Shown here: piece by piece, positions 15,289 to 24,514 of the stretch
How positions within the stretch are numbered: the first letter of the stretch is position 1
Layout of the letters: every line of letters begins with the position of its first letter
Source of the DNA: Moraxellaceae bacterium
GTDB lineage: Bacteria > Pseudomonadota > Gammaproteobacteria > Pseudomonadales > Moraxellaceae
Assembly (NCBI GenBank): GCA_003543245.1
Contig: DPJB01000005.1
Span: 4,006 to 36,475 of the forward strand
DNA length: 32,470 nucleotides
Direction: 5' to 3'
Translations under genes and position numbers: made by a program
Notes under the pieces: model-generated
The model's input: only the letters and a program-made list of their open reading frames with translations
The model's database searches: none
What the model was told of the DNA's origin: nothing

Positions 15289-16632
15289 TCAGTTCTCGGT
15301 CCACACCGGCGCATCTGCCCGAAGGGCATTGATATTGATGGTGCCGGCAATGTCGAGATCGGCAAAGCGGCCGAGCAGGCTGTCATCCGGCCAGGGGAAG
15401 TGTACCAGGCGGTTGTGCTCGGTAACGCCTACCAGATGGTTGTCAAAGCGCTCCGACTTCTTTTCCACCAGCACGCGCTGCCGGGTGCCCACCAGCGACT
15501 CGGTCAGGCGTCCGGTGTGCTGCGTAATGCGGTCCTTGAGTATCTGCAGACGAACTTTCTTTACGTCGTCAGGCGTGTCATCAGGCATTTCTGCCGCCGG
15601 GGTGCCTGGGCGCTTCGAGTAGATGAAGCTGTAGGAGTGGTCAAAACCCACTTCGGCAATCAGGTCCATCGTTTCTTCAAAATCACGATCGGTTTCGCCG
15701 GGAAAGCCGATGATGAAGTCGGACGAGATGAAAATGTCCGGACGCACGGACTTCAGCTTGCGAATGCGTTCCAGATAATCCGCTGCCGTGTGATTGCGTT
15801 TCATGCCGGCGAGCACGGCGTTGGCGCCTGACTGCACCGGCAGGTGCAGGTGCGAAACCAGTTTCGGGGTGTCGGCATAGACGGCAATCAGGTCGTCGTT
15901 GAATTCCAGCGGGTGTGACGTGGTGTAGCGGATACGGTCGATGCCGGGAATTTCGGCGACATGGCGCAACAGTTCGGCGAACGAACAGATGGTGTCGTCG
16001 TGGTGTGGGCCGCGATAGCCGTTCACGTTCTGGCCCAGCAGCGTAACCTCGCGCACGCCCTTGGACGCGAGCACGGCAATTTCGGCAATCACATCATCAA
16101 ACGGGCGCGATACTTCTTCGCCTCGTGTGTAGGGCACGACGCAGAACGTACAGTATTTCGAGCAGCCTTCCATGATGGAGACATAGGCCTTGAAGCCGTC
16201 AACGCGGGGCTCCGGCAGGTAGTCGAACTTCTCGATTTCCGGAAAGCTCACATCCACGACCGTGATTTTGTTGCCCTTGGGGGCATCCAGCATTTTCGGC
16301 AGGCGGTGCAGGGTTTGCGGGCCAAATACCAGATCGACATAGGGCGCGCGCTTCTGGATGCCTTCGCCTTCCTGTGAGGCAACACAGCCGCCCACCCCGA
16401 TGACGATGTCCGGCCGTGCTTCTTTCAGCTTGCGCCAGCGGCCCAGCTCCGAGAACACCTTTTCCTGTGCCTTCTCACGAATTGAGCAGGTATTGAGAAG
16501 CAGTACATCCGCTTCTTCGGGATTGCTGGTCAGCTCCATGCCGTGGGAGTCGCCCAGCAGGTCGGCCATGCGCGAGCTGTCGTACTCGTTCATCTGGCAA
16601 CCCTGGGTTTCGATATAGAGCTTTTTGGCCAT
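15289..16632 (-). CDS. miaB: tRNA-2-methylthio-N6-dimethylallyladenosine synthase MiaB
   Basis: Radical-SAM methylthiotransferase that converts i6A37 to ms2i6A37 in tRNAs reading codons beginning with U. The N-terminal MTTase domain opens LYIETQGCQMNEYDSSRM, with further cluster cysteines in NTCSIREKA and GVGGCVASQ. The radical-SAM CxxxCxxC is CSKYCTFC, followed by VVPYTRGEE. A TRAM domain forms the C-terminus (TRQRVLVEKK to GTININALRAD). The 447-aa length is typical. The ATG at 16630-16632 matches the family N-terminus (MAKKLYIE); an upstream ATG at 16647 adds five residues without a better ribosome site. In many relatives it leads the ybeZ-ybeY-ybeX-lnt operon; here it is monocistronic, closed by a terminator 13 bases after its stop. 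Confidence 0.96.
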   Translation of the reverse strand: MAKKLYIETQGCQMNEYDSSRMADLLGDSHGMELTSNPEEADVLLLNTCSIREKAQEKVFSELGRWRKLKEARPDIVIGVGGCVASQEGEGIQKRAPYVDLVFGPQTLHRLPKMLDAPKGNKITVVDVSFPEIEKFDYLPEPRVDGFKAYVSIMEGCSKYCTFCVVPYTRGEEVSRPFDDVIAEIAVLASKGVREVTLLGQNVNGYRGPHHDDTICSFAELLRHVAEIPGIDRIRYTTSHPLEFNDDLIAVYADTPKLVSHLHLPVQSGANAVLAGMKRNHTAADYLERIRKLKSVRPDIFISSDFIIGFPGETDRDFEETMDLIAEVGFDHSYSFIYSKRPGTPAAEMPDDTPDDVKKVRLQILKDRITQHTGRLTESLVGTRQRVLVEKKSERFDNHLVGVTEHNRLVHFPWPDDSLLGRFADLDIAGTININALRADAPVWTEN

Positions 16633-16675
16633 GGTTCTGCGCGTCATCGGTAGGGGGGTATCAAATCAGGCGCGC

Positions 16676-16681
16676 ATTATA
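16676..16681 (-). promoter_or_regulatory. Candidate -10 element for miaB
   Basis: A perfect TATAAT on the minus strand would start transcription about 35-40 bases before the miaB ATG. The -35 is weaker: TGTCCC at 17-base spacing, or TTGCTG at 20. The 176-base divergent gap with slt contains no other feature apart from the slt ribosome-binding site. Confidence 0.45.
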
Positions 16682-16808
16682 GCGATGGGCCGGGGCAGGG
16701 GACAGCAACATCGGCTGGACTGTGCGTACACAAAAGCAGACACAAATGCCGGTTTTCCCCGGCGCGACATGCCCGTATCCTAGCCGGTCATATGACAGGG
16801 AGTGGCTT

Positions 16809-18761
16809 GTGCAATCAGGATTCTGGCGTGGGATGGCAGTGGCGCTGGGGCTTATGGCCTCGGCGACTGTGTTTGCCAACCCGGACTTTGTCGCAGCCCG
16901 CGAAGCGTACCGCAACGGGGATAACCAGACGGTGGCCGAAAAGGCCGAGGCACTGTCGCGTGATCCACTGGGCATCTATCCGCGCTACTGGCTGCTGACG
17001 CGGCAGGTGGAGACGGTAACGCCCGAGCAGATGCAGCCTTTCCTGAAGTACTACCAGGGGGCCTGGCTGGCGGAAAAGCTGCGAGCCGAGTGGTTGGCGG
17101 TGCTGGGACGCAAAGGGGAGTGGCCCCTGTTTCGTGAGCAGTATGCCCTGTTGCTGGATGCACCCGCGCAGGATCTGCGCTGTTATTCCTACAGTGCCCG
17201 TCTTGCTGCGGGCGACAAGAAAGTGCTGGCTGATGCGCGTGAAGCGCTCTGGTTTACTGCCCGGGACCTGCCGGCAGCGTGCAATGCCATCCTGCAGGCG
17301 TTGCAGGACTCTCCGGTGCTGACTGATGCAGACCGCTGGGCGCGCTTGCGCCTTGCGCTGCAGGCCAATGCCCATGGCCTGGCTCGTCATCTTGCGGGCC
17401 TGCTTGGACGGACACTCACCGCCGCCGAACTGCAGTCCATCGTGTCCGCTCCTTCGACGTATCTTGGCAAGGCATCGCTGGACACCCGTCTGGATCGCGA
17501 GCTGGCCGTGTTTGCCCTGGGGCGCTTGTCGCGCTCCGACCGTGATGCGGCAGCTGCCCTGCTGGAAAAACGGCAGGCTGCGCTTGGCGAGGAAGCGGCT
17601 GCCTACGCCTGGCAGCAACTGGGTCTGACGGCTGCCCGCAAGCTTGATTCACGGGCACTGGACTGGATGGCCATGGCCGATGGCAAGACCACCTGGACGG
17701 ATGAGCTGCTGGAGTGGCGCATCCGCATGGCATTGCGGGTTGGCAACTGGGAGCTGGCCCTGCGCAGTATCCGTCAGCTCAGTGACCAGACCCGTCAGCA
17801 ACGCAGCTGGCAATACTGGGAGGCCAGGGCACTGGAGGCGCGCAAGGCCATGCCAGGTGCCAGTCGCATTTTCGCCACGCTGAGTCTTGATGACGACTAT
17901 TACGGCCTGCTGGCGCGTGATCGTCTGGGGCCGCTCATGGGGCCCGGTAATACGGCGTATCGCGTGACAGAAGATGACAAACGCAAGGTGCAGGCGAATG
18001 CCGGTCTCCAGCGAGCACTGGCACTGAACGGCATGGGCTTTCGCACGGAAGCCGTGCGTGAGTGGAACTGGGCATTGCGCGGGGCGGATGACCGCTTGCT
18101 GCTGGCAGCGGCCGAGGCGGCCAACGATGTCGGCTGGTATGACCGTGCCATCTATGCCGCAGACAGGACAAAGCAGTTGCACAATTACACCCTTCGCTAC
18201 CTGGCACCGTATCGTGAGGTGACGCGAGGCTATGCGCAGGAACTGGGTCTGGACGAGTCCTGGGTGTATGGGCTGATTCGCCAGGAAAGCCGCTTTGTGT
18301 CATCTGCCCGTTCATCGGTAGGGGCGGGCGGGCTGATGCAGGTCATGCCGTCAACGGCACAATGGGTGGCCAACCGCATGGGCATCAAGTACCACAGTGG
18401 CATGGTGAACGAGGTGGGGACCAACGTGCAGCTGGGCACCTACTACATGAAACATGTGCTGGAGACGCTCAGTAACCAGCCAGTGCTGGCCACGGCGGGT
18501 TATAACGCCGGGCCGAGCCGTGCGCGCGGCTGGCAGCCTGCCGATGCCCCCATGGAATCAGCGATCTACATCGAGAGCATTCCTTTCCTGGAAACGCGTG
18601 ACTATGTGAAAAAGGTGATGGCCAATGCGGTTGCCTACAGCATGACGTTCGGAGAGAAGCGGACATCGCTGACGACTCGTCTGGGGGCCATTCCTCCACG
18701 CAATCAGGTGATTCCCGAATCAGAGCCCGAGCCTGATCTTGCACAGACGGCCGCTGAATAA
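16809..18761 (+). CDS. slt: Soluble lytic murein transglycosylase (Slt70 family)
   Basis: Periplasmic exo-lytic transglycosylase that cleaves the MurNAc-GlcNAc bond of peptidoglycan with formation of 1,6-anhydroMurNAc. A Sec signal peptide (about 22 residues, cut near VFA-NPD) precedes a long alpha-superhelical domain of about 440 residues. The C-terminal catalytic SLT domain has IRQESRF with catalytic Glu493 (precursor numbering), GAGGLMQVMPSTA and YNAGPSRARGW. The 650-aa length agrees with Slt70. The GTG at 16809 is chosen because AGGGAG lies six bases upstream and the signal peptide then starts correctly; a longer frame opening at GTG 16722 adds a polar extension before the signal. It is divergent from miaB and 12 bases before the SCO gene. 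Confidence 0.93.
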   Translation: MQSGFWRGMAVALGLMASATVFANPDFVAAREAYRNGDNQTVAEKAEALSRDPLGIYPRYWLLTRQVETVTPEQMQPFLKYYQGAWLAEKLRAEWLAVLGRKGEWPLFREQYALLLDAPAQDLRCYSYSARLAAGDKKVLADAREALWFTARDLPAACNAILQALQDSPVLTDADRWARLRLALQANAHGLARHLAGLLGRTLTAAELQSIVSAPSTYLGKASLDTRLDRELAVFALGRLSRSDRDAAAALLEKRQAALGEEAAAYAWQQLGLTAARKLDSRALDWMAMADGKTTWTDELLEWRIRMALRVGNWELALRSIRQLSDQTRQQRSWQYWEARALEARKAMPGASRIFATLSLDDDYYGLLARDRLGPLMGPGNTAYRVTEDDKRKVQANAGLQRALALNGMGFRTEAVREWNWALRGADDRLLLAAAEAANDVGWYDRAIYAADRTKQLHNYTLRYLAPYREVTRGYAQELGLDESWVYGLIRQESRFVSSARSSVGAGGLMQVMPSTAQWVANRMGIKYHSGMVNEVGTNVQLGTYYMKHVLETLSNQPVLATAGYNAGPSRARGWQPADAPMESAIYIESIPFLETRDYVKKVMANAVAYSMTFGEKRTSLTTRLGAIPPRNQVIPESEPEPDLAQTAAE

Positions 18762-18773
18762 AGTGATGTATAC

Positions 18774-19397
18774 ATGAACAGATTTCCCCTTGGCAGGATT
18801 ATTTCCCTGGTTGTCATTGTGCTGGCACTGCTGGTGGCGTTGCTGGCGGGCTGGCGTTATTTCGTGCTGAGCCGGGCGGCGGATGCCTTGCCAGTGAATA
18901 CCCGCATGGGCGGGGATTTTGTGCTGCCCTCAACGCGCGATGCGCCACTGGATTTGCGGCAGCTGCGCGGCAAGGTGGTGCTGCTGAATTTCGGTTTTGC
19001 GTCGTGTCCGGATGTCTGCCCGACCGTGCTGGCACGCTTGCGTCAGGTGATTGGAGAGCTGGGACCGGATGCTGCCCGTGCCCAGGTCGTGTTTGTCTCG
19101 TTTGATCCGGCACGTGACACGATGGCGCATTTGAAAGGCTATGTGGCCCACTTTCATCCGGGCATCATTGGTGCCACAGGCAGTGATGCCGAGATTGCGG
19201 CTGTTGCCAAAAAATATGGTGTGGTTTATCTCAAGGAAGATATGGGCTCGGCCGCAGGCTATGGTTTTGCCCACAGCGATTACATTTATCTGCTCGATAC
19301 GGAAGGGCGGGTACGCAAGCTTTATGACAATCAGGCACCCACGACGCAGATCAGTGCGGATGTGAGGACTCTGCTTGCCGCAGATGGTGTGTTCTGA
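18774..19397 (+). CDS. SCO1/SenC family copper chaperone
   Basis: Membrane-anchored thioredoxin-fold protein that helps assemble the CuA centre of cytochrome c oxidase. A single N-terminal membrane segment (about residues 9-27) anchors a periplasmic domain. The copper ligands are Cys78 and Cys82 in FASCPDVCP and His167 in GFAHSDYIY, the complete CxxxC...H set of the family. The 207-aa length is usual. It begins 12 bases after slt and ends three bases before the PCu(A)C gene, so the three may be co-transcribed. No oxidase subunit genes are in the window. Confidence 0.93.
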   Translation: MNRFPLGRIISLVVIVLALLVALLAGWRYFVLSRAADALPVNTRMGGDFVLPSTRDAPLDLRQLRGKVVLLNFGFASCPDVCPTVLARLRQVIGELGPDAARAQVVFVSFDPARDTMAHLKGYVAHFHPGIIGATGSDAEIAAVAKKYGVVYLKEDMGSAAGYGFAHSDYIYLLDTEGRVRKLYDNQAPTTQISADVRTLLAADGVF

Positions 19398-19400
19398 CGA

Positions 19401-19901
19401 ATGACAGGGGGCATGATGGGTTTCAAACGAGGCATGTGGATGCTGGTGATGCTGTTGCCCCTGTCTGTGCAGGCAGCAGGCAATGATGTGCCTCCGGTGC
19501 AGGTGATGTCTGCCTGGGTGCCGGAGCCACCGTCGGTATCGAGGAATGCAGCGGCCTATGTCACGGTGCTGGGCGGTGGGCAGAATGACATTCTGCTGGG
19601 GGCCACCAGCCCGGTTGCCGAGGTGGTCGAACTGCATGAAACCAGTGTGGCGGGTGGAGTGTTGCGCATGCGTCCGGTGGCAACGCTGCCGGTGTCCGCG
19701 CGGCAGCGTATCGAGTTCAGTCCCGGTGGGTTGCACTTCATGCTGATCAACCTGAGCAAGCCCTTGCGTGTGGGTGAAAAGGTGCCACTGGAGCTGCGCT
19801 TCGAGAAGTCCGGGCGCATCAGGACCGAGGCGGAGGTGCGCTCATTGCCACCCGCCCCGGCAGCCGGGGCAGAGGACATGCACCACCACAGCCATCATTG
19901 A
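19401..19901 (+). CDS. Periplasmic copper chaperone PCu(A)C
   Basis: Cu(I)-binding periplasmic chaperone that supplies copper to cytochrome oxidase, usually together with SCO. The N-terminal signal peptide ends near VQAAG (about residue 26). The family signature H-x10-M-x21-H-x-M is complete: His79, Met90, His112 and Met114, counted from ATG 19401. The C-terminus is unusually histidine-rich, ending in MHHHSHH after a Pro/Ala linker, which could be an additional metal site. The start could instead be ATG 19413 or 19416, which still leaves the signal peptide intact. It follows the SCO gene by three bases and is probably translationally coupled. Confidence 0.92.
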   Translation: MTGGMMGFKRGMWMLVMLLPLSVQAAGNDVPPVQVMSAWVPEPPSVSRNAAAYVTVLGGGQNDILLGATSPVAEVVELHETSVAGGVLRMRPVATLPVSARQRIEFSPGGLHFMLINLSKPLRVGEKVPLELRFEKSGRIRTEAEVRSLPPAPAAGAEDMHHHSHH

Positions 19902-19921
19902 GCGCATTAATTTCCCTGCTT

Positions 19922-20081
19922 TTTTCATGGGAATATGGGTCGGTCTTATTTTTGTTGGGATAGCACCCCGGTTCGCAATGTCGGCTTTTTTTCAAACAGC
20001 ACGGATGCTAGCTTCGTTTGCTCATCTGGCATGACTGCCTCTCCAGCCTGCCGCTCTGGCGGATTTTCATGGGAAATCCGC
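19922..20081. promoter_or_regulatory. Control region of the RND efflux operon with inverted and direct repeats
   Basis: The 245-base gap 19902-20146 holds no gene. It contains a perfect eight-pair dyad GCGGATTT-TCATGGG-AAATCCGC (20059-20081) without a T-run, so an operator is more likely than a terminator. A 12-base direct repeat TTTTCATGGGAA occurs at 19922-19933 and 20064-20075, the second copy lying across the dyad loop. These could bind a regulator encoded elsewhere. A TTGACT near 20120 is too close to the ATG to be a -35 box. Confidence 0.45.
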
Positions 20082-20146
20082 AGGGCGGCCCTAGGCTGTA
20101 AGCAGCACGACCCTATCTGTTTTGACTGTATATCCAGGAGCGCATC

Positions 20147-21319
20147 ATGCGTCACAGGACTTTCCTGCTTCCCGTTTTTTCCACGGTACTGATGACGGCC
20201 ATGCTGGCTGGCTGCGGCAAGCAGGAGCAGGCTGCCGGCGGTGGTGGTGGCGAGATGCCGCCGGCCGAGGTGGGGGTGGTGACAATCACGCCGGGCAAGC
20301 TGGCCCTGACCTCGGAGTTGCCGGGGCGTCTGGAGGCATTGCGTACGGCCGATGTGAGGGCCCGTGTATCCGGCATTGTGCTGGAGCGCGTCTTTCGTGA
20401 AGGCTCTGATGTGCGTGCCGGCGATGTGCTCTACCGGATTGATGCAGCACCGTACCGTGCGACATACGACAGCGCCCGTGCGGCGCTGGCCCGCTCCGAA
20501 GCAGCACAGATTGATGCACGCATGCGGGAAGAGCGGGCACAGTCCCTGATCGGCAGGAAAATGATCAGCCAGCAGGATTTTGATTCGGCCGTGGCTAATG
20601 CCCGCGCCACGCAGGCGGATGTCATGGCGGCAAAGTCGGCGCTGGAATCGGCTCGCCTCAATCTGGAGTACGCCACGGTGCGTGCCCCGATTTCCGGTCG
20701 TATTGGTCGTGCCCTCGTTACTGAAGGCGCACTGGTCGGGCAGGGCGAGGCCACTCCGCTGGCAGTCATCCAGCAGCTCAATCCCCTGTACGTGAATTTC
20801 ACCCAGTCCAGCACCGAAGTCCTGAACCTGCGCAAGGCACTGGATGCCGGCGAAGTGAAGGGAGTGGGCCGGCAGGCGGAAGTGCAGGTAGTGATGGAGG
20901 ATGGCAGCGTCTATCCCCATGCCGGCAAACTGCTTTTCTCTGATCTGGCCGTAGACCCGGCAACCGGCACGGTTGCACTGCGTGCCGAGGTCCCCAATCC
21001 CGGCGCCTTCCTCCTGCCCGGCATGTTTGTACGTGCCCGTGTGCAGCAGGCCGTGGCCGAGCAGGGTATTACGGTGCCCCAGCGCGGCTTGCAGCGTGGC
21101 CCGCAAGGTGCGTTCGTGATGGTGGTGAAGGATGGCAAGGCGGAAGTGCAGCCAGTCACTACCGGGGCAGCGCAGGGCGATGTCTGGGTGATCATGTCGG
21201 GGCTCAAGGGTGGAGAGCAGGTGATTGTGGAAGGCCTGCAAAAAGTGAAGCCGGGGGCACCGGTCAAGGCCGTGCCGTTTGGTGCGGTACCGCCAGCCTC
21301 GCCTGCGGCGACGAAGTAA
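20147..21319 (+). CDS. RND efflux periplasmic adaptor (MexA/AcrA type)
   Basis: Membrane-fusion lipoprotein linking the RND pump to an outer-membrane channel. The lipoprotein signal peptide has the lipobox LAGC near residue 24. It is followed by the barrel-sandwich hybrid halves (ELPGRLEALRTADVRARVSG and LEYATVRAPISGRIGRALV), an alpha-hairpin with acidic and basic heptads between them (about residues 95-160), and the beta-barrel and membrane-proximal domains (PLYVNFTQSS, GTVALRAEVPNPG, LLPGMFVRARV). The 390-aa length is standard. ATG 20147 has AGGAG eight bases upstream. It is fifteen bases before the permease gene. Substrate range cannot be read from sequence. Confidence 0.94.
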   Translation: MRHRTFLLPVFSTVLMTAMLAGCGKQEQAAGGGGGEMPPAEVGVVTITPGKLALTSELPGRLEALRTADVRARVSGIVLERVFREGSDVRAGDVLYRIDAAPYRATYDSARAALARSEAAQIDARMREERAQSLIGRKMISQQDFDSAVANARATQADVMAAKSALESARLNLEYATVRAPISGRIGRALVTEGALVGQGEATPLAVIQQLNPLYVNFTQSSTEVLNLRKALDAGEVKGVGRQAEVQVVMEDGSVYPHAGKLLFSDLAVDPATGTVALRAEVPNPGAFLLPGMFVRARVQQAVAEQGITVPQRGLQRGPQGAFVMVVKDGKAEVQPVTTGAAQGDVWVIMSGLKGGEQVIVEGLQKVKPGAPVKAVPFGAVPPASPAATK

Positions 21320-21334
21320 CAGGAGCCGACACTC

Positions 21335-24300
21335 ATGGCCAGTTTTTTTGTGGATCGCCCGGTATTTGCCTGGGTGATCGCCCTCATCATCGCGCTGGCA
21401 GGCATCCTGTCCATTCGTGGACTGCCGGTGTCGCAGTACCCCTCCATTGCGCCGCCTGCCATTGCGGTATCGGCAAGCTATCCGGGTGCTTCTGCGCAAA
21501 CCCTTGAAGATACGGTTACTGCCGTCATCGAACAGGAAATGAATGGCGCCGAGGGATTGCAGTACATGTACTCCACCTCGGAGTCTTCCGGCACGGCCAG
21601 CATTACGCTGTCCTTCAAGCCTGGCGTTGATATCAACATGGCCAGTGTGGAAGTGCAGAACCGTCTGAAACGCGTTGAGTCGCGTCTGCCCGCTGAAGTG
21701 CGTGCGCAAGGTATTCGTGTCGACAAGGCCGCCAACAATTTCCTGATGTTCGTGATTCTCGCCTCTACTGACGGCAAGCTGTCGCGTACCGATCTGGCCA
21801 ATTACGCCAGCGCCAGCATTATTGATCCCTTGCGTCGCGTGGAAGGCGTGGGTGATGTCACGCTGTTCGGTTCTGAATACGCCATGCGTATCTGGCTGGA
21901 GCCGGCAAAGCTGACCGGCTTCAACCTCACGGCATCGGATGTCACGGCGGCCATTCGTGACCAGAATGTGCAGGTGACCGGTGGTGCGCTGGGCGGTTTG
22001 CCGGCCGTGGCAGGGCAGGCGCTGAACGCGACGGTGGTGGTGCCGCAGTCACGACTCTCCACTCCCGAACAGTTCGGCAACATCATCCTGCGTGCCAATC
22101 CGGATGGATCGGTCGTGCGTCTGCACGATGTTGCGCGGGTGGAACTGGGCGCGGCGGATTATTCCGTGGAAGCGCGCCTGAATGGCAAGCCGGTTGCCGG
22201 CATGGGCATCAAGCTTACGCCGACGGCAAATGCGCTGGCCACGGCCACGGCAGTGAAGGCCAAGATGGCCGAACTCAAGCCGTACTTTCTTGAGGGCATG
22301 GATTACAAGGTGCCCTATGACACGTCCCGGTTTGTGAAGATTTCCATCGAGGAAGTGGTCAAGACGCTGGTGGAGGCAATCATTCTTGTCTTCCTGGTGA
22401 TGTATCTCTTTCTGCAGAACCTGCGTGCCACGATCATTCCGACGATTGTGGTGCCGGTGGCATTGCTTGGCACCATGGCAGCAATGCTGGTCTTCGGCTT
22501 TTCCATCAACGTGCTGACCATGTTCGGCATGGTGCTGGCCATCGGTATCCTGGTGGACGATGCCATTGTGGTGGTGGAAAACGTTGAACGCATCATGAGT
22601 GAAGAGGGGCTGTCTCCCCGCGAGGCGACGCGCAAGGCGATGGGACAGATTACCGGCGCCATTATCGGTATCACGCTGGTGCTGGTGGCTGTATTCATTC
22701 CGATGGCGTTTTTCACTGGCTCGGTCGGCAACATCTACCGGCAGTTCTCGCTGTCACTGGTGGCCTCGATTGCGTTTTCTGCCTTGCTGGCACTGACGCT
22801 GACACCTGCATTGTGCGCCACCCTGCTCAAGCCGATCGAGAAGGGACATCAGCACGCAAAGTCCGGTTTCTTCGGCTGGTTCAATCGCAGTTTTGCGCGT
22901 ACGACAGAAGGCTATCAGGGGCTGGTGGCTCGCATCATCGGCAAGACGGGTCGCTGGATGCTGGTGTACGGCGTCATTCTTGTGGTGGTCGGCCTGCTGT
23001 TTGTGCGCTTGCCGTCGTCCTTCCTGCCGGAAGAAGACCAGGGCTATTTCCTGAACGTCATCATGCTGCCGGCGGGTGCAACGCAGGAGCGCACGCTCAA
23101 GGTACTGGGTCAACTGGAGAACTATTACACCCAGGCAGAAAAGAATGTCGATGAAGTGGTGACGGTGGCGGGGTTCAGCTTTTTCGGGCGAGGCCAGAAC
23201 GGCGGTATTGCCTTCACGACACTCAAGCCATGGGATGAGCGCACTACACCGGACTCACATGTTTCTGCGGTGGTCGGCCGGGCGTTCGGTTACTTCATGA
23301 GTGTGAAGGATGCGATCATTTTCCCGCTGAATCCGCCGCCAATTCCCGAGCTTGGCAACTCCTCGGGCTTTGACTTTCGCTTGCAGGACCGCAGTGGCAT
23401 GGGGCATGCCAAGCTGATTGATGCGCGCAACATGATGCTTGGCATGGCCTCGCAGAGCAAGGTGGTGACCGGTCTGCGTCCGGAAGGTCAGGAAGACACG
23501 CCGCAGTTGCAGGTGGATGTGGATCGCGAGAAGGCCCGTGCACTTGGCCTGCAACTGTCGGATGTCAACTCGATGCTGGCGGTTACCTTCGGCTCATCCT
23601 ATGTGAATGATTTTGTGCGCGAAGGCCGTATCCAGAAAGTGATTGTGCAGGCGAAGGCACCGGAGCGCATGTTGCCGGAGGACATCATGAAGCTGCGCGT
23701 GCGCAACGCGTCGGGAACCATGGTGCCCTTCTCTGCGTTTTCGAATTCGCACTGGGTCATGGGCTCGCCCCGACTGGAGCGTTACAACGGGTTTCCGTCG
23801 GTGAAGCTTTCAGGCAGCGCGGCACCCGGGCTGAGTACGGGTGAGGCGATGGCAGAAATGGAAGCCATCTTTGCCAAGCTGCCGCCGGGTTTTGGTTATG
23901 AGTGGTCAGGTCAGTCCTACGAGGAGCGGCTTTCGGGAGCGCAGGCACCAGCGTTGTATGCCTTGTCGATTCTGGCGGTGTTCCTTGTGCTGGCCGCGCT
24001 GTATGAGTCCTGGTCGATTCCGCTGGCCGTGATTCTGGTGGTGCCACTAGGGGTGTTCGGTGCCTTGATGGGCGTCACGTTGCGCGGCATGCCGGATGAT
24101 GTGTATTTCAAGGTGGGCCTGATTGCAGTGGTGGGCTTGTCCGCGAAAAACGCCATCCTGATCATCGAGTTTGCCAAGGACCTGCAGGCGCAGGGCAAGG
24201 GATTGATCGAGGCGACACTGGAGGCGGTGCATTTGCGTTTCCGCCCGATCCTGATGACATCGCTGGCATTCATTCTGGGCGTGTTGCCGCTGGTGCTGGC

Positions 24301-24490
24301 GAGTGGTGCCGGTTCTGCCAGCCAGCGCGCCATTGGCACGGGCGTCATGGGCGGCATGATTACGGCGACGCTGTTTGCCGTATTCCTGGTGCCGGTGTTT
24401 TTTGTGGTGGTGCGACGGCTGTTCAAGGTCAGCGAACGGCAGCGCAAGCTGTATGCCCATGAGTCTGACGGGGAAGACAAGCCGTCATGA
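21335..24490 (+). CDS. RND multidrug efflux permease (MexB/AcrB, HAE-1 family)
   Basis: Proton-driven inner-membrane pump, 1051 aa, close to AcrB in length. The N-terminus MASFFVDRPVFAWVIALIIALAG is the family signature. The proton-relay Asp pair is visible in GILVDDAIVVVENVER near residues 405-410, and FFTGSVGNIYRQFS and GLSAKNAILIIEFAKD mark the membrane halves. Two large periplasmic loops lie between TM1-TM2 and TM7-TM8. The internal two-fold duplication is normal for the family. It is preceded by AGGAG nine bases before the ATG and followed 24 bases later by a strong terminator. No OprM/TolC gene follows, so the pump must use an outer-membrane factor encoded elsewhere. Confidence 0.96.
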   Translation: MASFFVDRPVFAWVIALIIALAGILSIRGLPVSQYPSIAPPAIAVSASYPGASAQTLEDTVTAVIEQEMNGAEGLQYMYSTSESSGTASITLSFKPGVDINMASVEVQNRLKRVESRLPAEVRAQGIRVDKAANNFLMFVILASTDGKLSRTDLANYASASIIDPLRRVEGVGDVTLFGSEYAMRIWLEPAKLTGFNLTASDVTAAIRDQNVQVTGGALGGLPAVAGQALNATVVVPQSRLSTPEQFGNIILRANPDGSVVRLHDVARVELGAADYSVEARLNGKPVAGMGIKLTPTANALATATAVKAKMAELKPYFLEGMDYKVPYDTSRFVKISIEEVVKTLVEAIILVFLVMYLFLQNLRATIIPTIVVPVALLGTMAAMLVFGFSINVLTMFGMVLAIGILVDDAIVVVENVERIMSEEGLSPREATRKAMGQITGAIIGITLVLVAVFIPMAFFTGSVGNIYRQFSLSLVASIAFSALLALTLTPALCATLLKPIEKGHQHAKSGFFGWFNRSFARTTEGYQGLVARIIGKTGRWMLVYGVILVVVGLLFVRLPSSFLPEEDQGYFLNVIMLPAGATQERTLKVLGQLENYYTQAEKNVDEVVTVAGFSFFGRGQNGGIAFTTLKPWDERTTPDSHVSAVVGRAFGYFMSVKDAIIFPLNPPPIPELGNSSGFDFRLQDRSGMGHAKLIDARNMMLGMASQSKVVTGLRPEGQEDTPQLQVDVDREKARALGLQLSDVNSMLAVTFGSSYVNDFVREGRIQKVIVQAKAPERMLPEDIMKLRVRNASGTMVPFSAFSNSHWVMGSPRLERYNGFPSVKLSGSAAPGLSTGEAMAEMEAIFAKLPPGFGYEWSGQSYEERLSGAQAPALYALSILAVFLVLAALYESWSIPLAVILVVPLGVFGALMGVTLRGMPDDVYFKVGLIAVVGLSAKNAILIIEFAKDLQAQGKGLIEATLEAVHLRFRPILMTSLAFILGVLPLVLASGAGSASQRAIGTGVMGGMITATLFAVFLVPVFFVVVRRLFKVSERQRKLYAHESDGEDKPS

Positions 24491-24514
24491 CACGCCTGAT
24501 GGCATACAGACAAT

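Noticed and set aside
15262..15831. Plus-strand frame inside miaB (15262-15831) and similar frames at 15961-16377
   Set aside because: They are antisense shadows of MiaB, whose radical-SAM and TRAM motifs are complete on the minus strand.
20120..20134. TTGACT and TATATC as a promoter for the RND operon
   Set aside because: TTGACT lies only about 25 bases before the ATG and the TATATC is four bases after it, so spacing is wrong for a -35/-10 pair.
19946..21709. A 587-codon minus-strand open frame across the efflux adaptor
   Set aside because: It covers a clearly recognisable lipoprotein adaptor and the start of the permease on the plus strand; its translation has no family pattern.
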